In this document: positions 55,690 through 64,000 of the stretch, in pieces
Numbering within the stretch: position 1 is the first letter of the stretch
Layout of the letters: each line of letters opens with the position of its first letter
NCBI GenBank assembly: GCA_008933995.1
Contig: WARS01000043.1
Coordinates: forward strand, 1,154,501-1,218,500
DNA: 64,000 nt
From: Datnioides undecimradiatus
Taxonomy: Eukaryota > Chordata > Actinopteri > Lobotiformes > Datnioididae
Direction: 5' to 3'
Notes under the pieces: generated by a model
The model's database searches: none
Seen by the model: only the letters and a program-made list of their open reading frames with translations
What the model was told of the DNA's origin: nothing
Made by a program: the position numbers and the translations under genes

Positions 55690-58600
55690 TCACTGCTGGC
55701 GACATCGCTTGTGAAGCACGGACGCTCGTAAATTCCCTGCCTTGATTTTGTTAACCTTTACTGTGACCCGTCACTTCTCCGCTTGGCGTTCTAGCACCCA
55801 CTCAGTCACAGATGAGGCCCTGCTTGCCTCTGTGGAGACGAGCCTTGGCGCTTCTGCAGCTCATCGCTCAGGCTCCTGGCTCGGCACAACGTTGTGGCCC
55901 CACGGTGCCAACACACCTCAGAATTATGGGCCACTTGTGGACTAAATGATAGACATTTAAATCGGGCTTTTACGTCTGTCATCATTGCCCTGCATAACAC
56001 TTTCATTACGGCTTTGTGAGGAGTTGAGGGGAATAACAGCTCCTTGGAAAACCATCGGTTCAGGATCCAGTCTTTCTAAAGCCTAAGAGGATCCTGTCTG
56101 CAAAGGAGCCAGCTGGGGACTTTAACATTTGTGCTATTAATCATTTTGAAAGGAAGAGTAGTTTTAACTTAAAGGATGAAAAAAGTTGTGTGAGCATGCA
56201 AAAATGACATTAACATTCCTGAATATGCATTAACTTTATGTAACCAATGCGCTGCTCCTCAAGACCTCTAGAACTTAAATGCACCAGAATCATGCAGAGG
56301 AAAATATGGAAACACTTACCCTGCTGACCACTGATATAATGGGTTATGTTACAACATACCATGCTAGCTTTCAGTAAGAAAAGAGTACAATGAAAATAGG
56401 AAATTTAAAACAAGTTGTCTAATGTTGCATCCTTCGAAGCACATTGTCACACCTCAAGCCACTTGTGTTTCTCCATTTATTACAACACAACAGTCATTAA
56501 TATCTTCTCTTACTCCCTTAAGCAGCGGCTGTTAAGTTGCATGCAACCACTCTGCACAGGTCTGAACTCTCCAAGTCGTTGCATGCTAATTTGAACATAT
56601 GAAGCACGTACATAAGCATTCTTGACTCTAATTTATCTCTGTAACGGTCATTAGACTGAGGGAGAATGTGTGTGTAACATACACATCTCTCCATGTGTTT
56701 AGATGTTCTGTCTCCTGAGGTCAGCTATGTGGCAATTTGTTTGGAGTGATGCTGATAGGTGTGTTGCCTGGTGCAATTTGTTGTCTGTGTGTTGAGAAGA
56801 ACGTGGCATGTAATGCGTAACGTGTATATATGCATCCACATAGAAATGATATCTGTATATTGGTACAGAATCATATTATTATGATTCAGTGACTGTTTTA
56901 AGAGATCAAAGCGTCCAGAGAGGCTCAGGCGCCAAACCACTCACAAATGCATAAAAAGTGAAATTTGAATACGAGTGAAGATACAAACCGATGCAGTAGA
57001 AATCGTGTGCTTATACCTGATATTGAAAAAAAAAAAAAAAATGCCACTCATAATAATTTATATGCCCTGACAGAAGCATGCACAGCAGCACTGGTGCCGA
57101 TGTTTCCTGGCAGAAAAGCTGTGGAGAAACTCTCACGTCAAATTCTCTCAAACCCGAACGTTGAAGTGATGGATCCCACTGTGACTGGACGACACATATT
57201 CAATCATTTGTGTGAAAACTGTTCCAGAGCGACGCGAAGTATTAATCTTCCCATTTTAAATGACGGTACCTTTTCTACAATGCAAGTCCTTCACGTGTCT
57301 GCTGAGCTTTCATCTGTTTCTATATGTGTTAATATGCAGCATTTGGTTGCATCACACACATAAAAGAGTTTTTCCAAACATCTGCCTTTTTCATGTGAAT
57401 TATGCCATCATTTCGCCTCTCTGTATCCCCCACAGGCGTAAAGCGGTGAGGAGTTACAGTTAGACATTACTTTGTTTACAGGGGCCACCAACCAAAAAGC
57501 TGGAAAACCCTTATGTGTGACCTACTATTGACATGTAGTTGTGATCAATCAGTTATATAATTTAGTTTATGGGTGCTGATCATGCTTTTTCTCTGTCCAA
57601 AGATAAAATTCACAGCTTTTTATAGTTAAATATATAATATATATACAACAATACAACATTGTAGTTGTAGCGCCACAGGTAAACGTCATGCATTCAAATA
57701 GCTGCCTTGTAAAAGTAGCTTCAAGCATCAAAATGACCTCTTAGAGTTAAAGTACTCATTATGAAGGAATATTATATTATTGCAATGGGTTCACTTGTGA
57801 GGTTGAGCTAATGTTAACTGCTGCATGCTGCTGGGTATCTTAATGTTTAATAATATATAACAATGATCTTTTTCCATTTATTTTACAACGTGTTGACAAC
57901 TTGAACATGTAAATTAACTAGAAAGAAAGTATACAGTGGCATTAAAAGAAGCACTAAAGTACTTTCTAACAATTCTGTTTATGCCCTTGTGATGGACGCC
58001 CACTTGTTTCTCTTTCTCCCACACTGCATCAGCACACCATTCATACCATTTCCACTCTGTTGCAGTTTCTGTTTAGCCCAGTGGGTCCAGACAGTTCAAT
58101 CAAAACATGCTAGGTAGGACTCCAAACTGAATGACCTCTCTTTGTTGCTTTACAATGAAAGCCACACCTGCTCTGTTGCACATCCGGTTTGCTCCGTCGT
58201 GGGTGCAGCAGGTACTGGTGCCATAAGAAAACACACACATTTGTTTGCTGTAGACTTCACTATATGACCACGCATGCCCTGTTTAAAGAAGAGACCAGAT
58301 TGAGTCTATATATAAGTCTGCTCTCTGTGAGCTGGAGGATTTACTTTTGGTTTGTCAACCTCTCAGCTCCATGGAGACGGGGTCATGACCACCCAATGGC
58401 ATTGACGCGCCGGCCCCTGCAATGCAAAGCTGTTTATATATATAAATTCTTTACGTGATAAACATATATTTACGTTTTTGGCTTTTTCTTTGTGCTGCTT
58501 TAGGCCCGGAGAAATATCATTTTTATGTATGCAAGTTCACATAAAAGTGTGAGGGAACTTCCTTTACCTCTCAATAGCCTGTTTTTTTTTAATGAGGTTG

Positions 58601-58699
58601 ACATGGAGGCGTTGCTCCCCCCTCTGGCGGGGTCACAGCCCCCAGCCGTGTTGGCCCTTGTGCCTGTTTGCTGCAGCGCTAATCCACCGGCTCTTGCTT

Positions 58700-58930
58700 C
58701 CCGCTGAGCAACAAGTGTGCGACTTAGTGACTCGGCTGTTTGTAGGGAGGGTTTCAGTCGTCGCCACGGTAATTGGTTCATCCTACCCCCTATCACTCAC
58801 CTCTTTAAGGTCTTTGATTGGCCAGGCTTGCCAAGGAGGAGACAGAGCAAGGGATTATGGGATGAGATACGGCCCAGGAGAGAAAGGCAGTCTGAGTTCG
58901 GCAACTTCACAGCTGATAGAAAATCCTGTT
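58700..58930. promoter_or_regulatory. Candidate regulatory block with TCF/LEF and CCAAT-type sites
   Basis: CTTTGAT at 58812-58818 overlaps ATTGG (inverted CCAAT) at 58817-58821 inside a non-repetitive block that also has 'gtcgccacggtaattggttcatcc' and 'gggattatgggatg' (GATTA, OTX/PITX-type). A 199-codon frame beginning at 58592 crosses it but has no domain. Enhancer is the likelier reading. Confidence 0.35.
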
Positions 58931-61900
58931 GAATTTTTCATGAAAATAGAAAACTTTTTCTTTATAGCCAGGAGCTCAGTGTCAACTGCGTGGACTTTTT
59001 TTGTCTTTTTGCTCTGCGGAAGTCAAACTGTTCCAGCTGTTATCTCCGTGCCCGCGCTGCATGATGTAACCACGAAGAAGATGTTGAAATCTAAACAAGT
59101 TGTCCGTTTAAAATACAACAAAACAAAACAATACATCTCAGTGGAACTGCAACTATGGTTACATTACTGGTTAAATGTGTTGCTCATTTGATAAATTAAT
59201 CCTTCTCTCTGTAAAATATCAGAATATAATAAAAAGTGCATGTCACAGTTTCCTAAAGCCCAACATGACATAATCAGATTCCTTCTCCCGCCAACAAAAC
59301 AATCTGAACTAAACCTAAACTTATGATGCCAGTCATCACAGTGGTTATGAATGCTCAGTTGTTGCTGGGATTAGCTGTGCAGTTAAAGGTTTAAGTAAAT
59401 GAAAAAGAATGCATCTGATTATACGTTAATGTATATCTTTGACTCAAAAACATGCGCAATTGCTGACACCAAAGTGCAACACACGTCATCCTTTGATACC
59501 TAACTTTAATTATTAATGATCCTTGTGGTAAAGCCTTAACGAGCCGTCATCTCACTTACACTTAAAGACTAAAATGTTCCCTCATTTTCTCTGTTACTTC
59601 ACAAATAGTATTTGATTTTTTGATATATGGAAATCCCCTTGTTTACATGTGAATTATGGACTGAGTTGGACATATGTGCTGGAATCAGGGACTGAATTTG
59701 CAGTCACTGTCACATTTAACAACATATAACACCAGACAACAAAAACAAAAATTACGTTTTTTTTACATTTTGCATAGCTCTCAGTATTTTTCTTTCTTTC
59801 TTATTTACATTGGCAATATATGTAAACACAATAACAAAACAATTATATTATAGTTAAACTAAAATGTTTTAGGTTCATATAAACCATATTTTTTCTGTTT
59901 CAAGTAAAACTCTTTAATTACAAATGTGAATGTACCTCATGTGTGGTCAAAAGAAAATCAGAATAGAGCTTCAAGCTTCTGTAGCTACTGTCTTGGTAGA
60001 TGAACAATCATCATTATCAGTGTGTTATATAAATCTATCCAAATATTAGTAGAAAGGGGAGGTGAGGGGATAAAAAAAGGGAAACGTGTCTTAAATCACA
60101 GCCTCCATGACAGTTGGAGTCATTTGGTGTCTGCGCCGGAGCTTTAAATCTGCCAGCCAGAGCGAAGCAGGGCAAGAAAAATATCCCGTAGGACCCGTCT
60201 GTGTCTTCCTACAGAGACATTTGCTTTTCTTTCGGAGGGTCTCGAGCTCCTTTACAACTGATAAGACGACCGCATTCCTGGTGAGCCCGCAAGCCGGGTG
60301 ACCCCACTTGACGATGTCCAGTCACGAGAGGCTCCAGTGCCCATGCACAACACAACAGAGACCCCTGTGCGTCTCCACTCATCTCTCTCCCCATCTACCA
60401 CCAACAAACACTCACCCACACTGAAGAGCGCAGAGATAAGGAGCAGAAGGCAGGGTGTTCTTTGACTGTACTCCACACCGGGCCTCTGATAACTGCATTT
60501 TTGGAGGTACCTTTGAGTAATGTCCGACACTTGGTGTGGATTAGTTTTTGTGTGAATATGTAAAGAGCTGCAAAACGTCTTCTGAGGTGATCCTCTGCGT
60601 TTTGAAACCTTGATACGCAAAGAGAAATGCTATGAGTGTCCTGTTTGACCCGACTTAGTGAGAGAGAGCAAGACCAGCATTCAGATTTTTTGAAAAATGA
60701 GGATATAACAGTGTTGGGATTAGCCATACCTACAGATTAGCTTTACCAAAAGATGAAGATATCAAATTAGATGTGCTCGTATGTTAGTGTTTCATATTTA
60801 AAAAGTTGTATTTATTTACTATGGTGGCATTTTAGCTGTTACACCTCAGAGACCACGTCTGACAAACGTGTTAGCATCTGTGGCACTCCTTCCTTGTCTG
60901 TTAGCTATCAGTGAGCATGAAAACTACCCACTTCCTGCAGTATTTATTCTAAACGAACTGCTAAATGAATTTGTGATGAGCAAAAGGTTTTCCAAGGAGA
61001 GACGTGTAGACAGTTGCTGATAAGTCCAGTCTCCCACAGCAACAAACACCACCGAGCCTGACTCCGAGGATTCCTGCTGACAGGTTTTCATCAACCTCAA
61101 ACTCCATGTCTGGGCTGCCAAAGAATAGGTATATGGTGAAGTTGGAGAGATCTTAAACCCCATTTTACGTCTTTTGTGGATCTTGAAATCATTCATGGTT
61201 GTAAAGCTGGAGAAATGTTGACTTGTGCCAAATAAATACAGATTTTATTCAAATTTTGCTTGAATTATATCAAGATCCATAAACTCTGGGCAAACTATTA
61301 GGAATTGAAAGACAAAATAGTTTGATGTATTCTTCTTTTGACATAAATCAGCATCACTGTTTGACTTTAACAATTTAACTTTAACTGGGTCCAGACCTCT
61401 CTAATGACATGAAGTAACAGTTTCATGACAAATGATTGTTTGAGAAATGATTAGTCAATCAATGAATTGCAAGAAAATTCATTTTACATAGGCAACATGT
61501 CTTATTTTCCAAGCTAGGTTACATATTCAGGCGGAAGACTACGATTGGTGAGACAAATGGAAATTGGTTTGAGTGTAAAGACTAAAGATGGAGTGTAACA
61601 AGTTGTTAAGCCGTCTGATATCAAGCAGTGTCTTTAAATTATTTTCGTTTTGATGTGTCGTGGCTCTGGTCAGACAGCGATGTGCTTTTGTCCTCTCTGC
61701 TTCTACGTTGTAAAGCTTCTTTGCACTCTTTTACTGAAAACAGTCAACAAACGTGGTCGTTCTTTTAGGAAACCCTACAGTCAGTGGTGGGTTTTCTCGT
61801 GTAGCCTCTACTTTATGAAGTTCTCGTCAACCTTTCTGGCATAAAATATAGTTGGAATCTAGGGCCTCGTCACATTTCAGATGTCTATGAGTTGTGGGTT

Positions 61901-63169
61901 GTCTGTCGGTTGGTTTTCCATCTTAACTTCTCATTTATCAAACCCGTTAGTGGCTGCTTTGGAGGGGTTGGACTTCAAGTAATTATAAGTATCCATCTAA
62001 ATGGTATTAGGACTTCTACTCTAGGATCTGAATACTCGTTCTTCTTCAAACGCTAGCCTCCTTGTAAATTACTATGTTAATTTTACAGCATTAAGTTGCT
62101 GTGGAGGACCATATTTGAATCTCATTCGGTTCCTATGAATTTAAAGTGGAAATCCTATCCTTCCTTGTGTATTTGTTGTTTTCAGTGAGAGCAGGAAAAT
62201 GAGTTAAAGCTGTGGGAAGTGAAGCAGCCTTCTCCGGACGCAGGCTGTATGTGTGTATATGCGTTTATGCATACGAGCCCCATCCTTCCTTTTTGAGAAA
62301 CATGAAGCAACAGGAGAACTTGAGAAGAAAAACATGAACACATTGTCTTGGGAACAGTAGCAACAAAAACCCTTGAGCCATGAGTCCAGTTGGCCATCGC
62401 AGCATTTTCAGGTTAACAGAGGAGAGAAATCAAGTTGCTTAGTCGCGTTGTAAACCCCAGATTAACATGGTCTTATTCAGCATGAATTGGCTTACACAAG
62501 CCGAGGCGGTGGAGCTAAGAGTGACTTAGTGAGGCTTACACTAGCTCGTTCAGTGTCTGGGATGGGATGGAAAGTCTCCTGTGGGAAGAGAGAGAACAGC
62601 AGAACAATATTTAAGTCGGCCATTTCAGGAAGCCATGGGATCAAAGAAATTAAGAGTCTCAATTTCTTCATTTACACAATCTGAAGAACATGTCACACCT
62701 CCCCTGCAGAAATGTTGACGTCCAATACATGAACCAATAAAGACGTTTATTTTAGGATAAGATGTAGATTTTTTTTTTTTTTTCATTTTTATGTTTCTGT
62801 TTAGATGACACATGAACAAAAAAAAACAAGAATTATCCATCCAGCTTTAGCTTTAAAAGTGTCTTGTTGGCCAGGATTGGATTTAGATTTTCCTACTAGA
62901 AGTTCTCAGATCTTTCTTCAGGAACATAGTCAAACAGGATTGTAAATGTAAGACCGAAAGTGTCTTTGACTACTCATAGATCTAATTTTTTGGGATTCAG
63001 TGCAACTGATTCAGGTTTTCCATCAACAAAAAAAAAATAAAAAATTACATAATATCTTCTAATCTGTAGTTTTCCTCTTTTCTACAACAGTAATAATTTG
63101 CCTGCCACATGTTTTTTTTTTTGTTTTTTTTAAATGGGAAAGGCCTTTAAAATCACAAGCACTGCAAAT

Positions 63170-63520
63170 TTTGCCTGCCCCGTTTCAGAAAATATGTTCT
63201 CTCTTTGTGGTTTCTCTGAGAGTTGCATGGCCTCGGCTGGGAAAATGTCTGTTTATCATTCCCGCTGAATCTGTTATTTCTGCTAATGTATTCCTGCAGC
63301 CAAATCCAACTGAAGCCAAAGCTGGCCGGGACCGTCATTAATTCATTTCCGTGATAAGCAAGGGGTGGCGTTTTTAGTGCGTACCTGACAGCAGATGGAC
63401 AGCTCCGGCGGTGGTATCGCACTTTTTTCTGTCACGCGGTGATGTCATACTCTTTATTGTATCGGGCCCCTTTGATTCGGGGTCTCTTGACCTTTTATGG
63501 ACAGTCGTACATTGTGAAAA
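63170..63520. promoter_or_regulatory. Candidate conserved non-coding block
   Basis: 'tttctgctaatgtattcctgcagccaaatccaactg', 'gggaccgtcattaattcatttccgtgataagc' and 'gtcacgcggtgatgtcatac' lie in a 350-base non-repetitive block with CATTAATTC and GTGATGTCA sites. Enhancer function is inferred. Confidence 0.28.
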
Positions 63521-64000
63521 TGTCAACCATGTCTTGATAAGATTTGAAGGTTGGGTTGTCGGAGTAGTGTGTCAAAGAGACTGCCAGTGACCCCACGTGA
63601 CCCCCTGGCTGAACAGTGAAGGGTAGATAAGATGCAGAGGGGCCAGCTCTGAAGTTCATCAGAAAAATAGGAATTTATTATTAGAACATAGGACTGCATC
63701 CATAGTCTGTGACCGTCTGCATATTTAATCATGTCAGTTACAAAAATGCACTTTACTGACACATTGCAATGTGACTGCTCACTACTGTCCACTGCCAGTA
63801 TGACTTCCTACAATGAAAGGAACACGTTTTCACATTTTGTTCAGTTGTGTCATTAGCTTTGACTTTTGTTGCAAAAAGTTTTGGAGCAAACTAAACTAAA
63901 CTAAATTCCTCTATTTACTTTTGCATCCCCAGAATTTACAAATATTATAAAAATATCATAAGCACAAAACTAAGCTGCAGCACGTTCGGTCTAGAAATGT

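Larger units (their letters stand above)
46351..58500. other. Gene desert, sixth segment
   Basis: No coding exon recognised. The 171-codon frame at 51417-51932 has no domain and atypical composition. Also present are T runs near 49596-49609, a C run near 51058-51068, a C13 run at 55677-55689 and A15 near 57026. The rest is anonymous, apart from the blocks listed separately. Confidence 0.5.
58501..64000. other. Gene desert, right-hand segment
   Basis: No coding exon recognised up to the window end. Contains T runs (62769-62783, 63112-63120) and A/T-rich unique sequence. Frames at 60252-60620, 60395-60727 and 63153-63422 lack domains. Confidence 0.5.

Noticed and set aside
58592..59191. 199-codon plus-strand frame, the longest in the window
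   Set aside because: No domain, Trp/Cys-rich start and low-complexity end; there is no promoter or splice evidence. Probably chance.

Overview
This is a vertebrate nuclear window, almost certainly from a ray-finned (probably percomorph) fish. The coding exons encode vertebrate class III and class I-like alcohol dehydrogenases and the H/ACA snoRNP protein Gar1. Introns are short (90-660 bp) with GT-AG junctions, promoters are CpG-rich, and the rest is A/T-rich with many CA/GT and GATA microsatellites. There are no bacterial or phage-like operons, CRISPR arrays or long intronless genes.

Left third (1-15.1 kb): a compact gene cluster. At about 1.12 kb the first coding exon of an unidentified gene runs leftward out of the window. 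Next come adh5 (minus strand, 9 coding exons, 3584-7308, 376 aa), gar1 (minus strand, 6 coding exons, 8718-10407, 208 aa) and a second, diverged medium-chain alcohol dehydrogenase of the class I/ADH8 type (plus strand, 9 coding exons, 11056-14941, 383 aa). gar1 and the second ADH are head to head across about 0.3 kb that probably holds a shared promoter. The two ADH genes share all eight intron positions and phases, so they are ancient duplicates in inverted orientation with gar1 between them. adh5 keeps every residue expected of glutathione-dependent formaldehyde dehydrogenase. The second ADH keeps both zinc sites and the NAD-binding Asp but has lost the Asp/Glu/Arg glutathione pocket, has three extra residues near the substrate loop and has a longer C-terminus.

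Right three quarters (15.1-64 kb): a gene desert. I found no convincing coding exon, tRNA or rRNA in about 49 kb. It holds microsatellites, homopolymer tracts, a few degenerate mobile-element remnants, a strong G-quadruplex-forming tract, and blocks of more even composition, rich in homeodomain, FOX, SOX and TCF/LEF-type sites, that look like candidate conserved regulatory elements. An exact match to the CTCF core consensus lies 176 bp past the stop codon of the second ADH, where the gene cluster meets the desert, and three weaker matches in the same orientation lie further into it. The desert therefore looks like the regulatory landscape of a developmental gene outside the window, insulated from the housekeeping/metabolic cluster. 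This is inference: the target gene is not visible, and conservation cannot be measured from a single sequence.

No wholly new biological system is apparent. The most testable points are the altered active site of the second ADH, the unusually conserved exon 2 shared by the two ADH genes, the 22-A tract directly after an adh5 splice donor, and the CTCF-type boundary.
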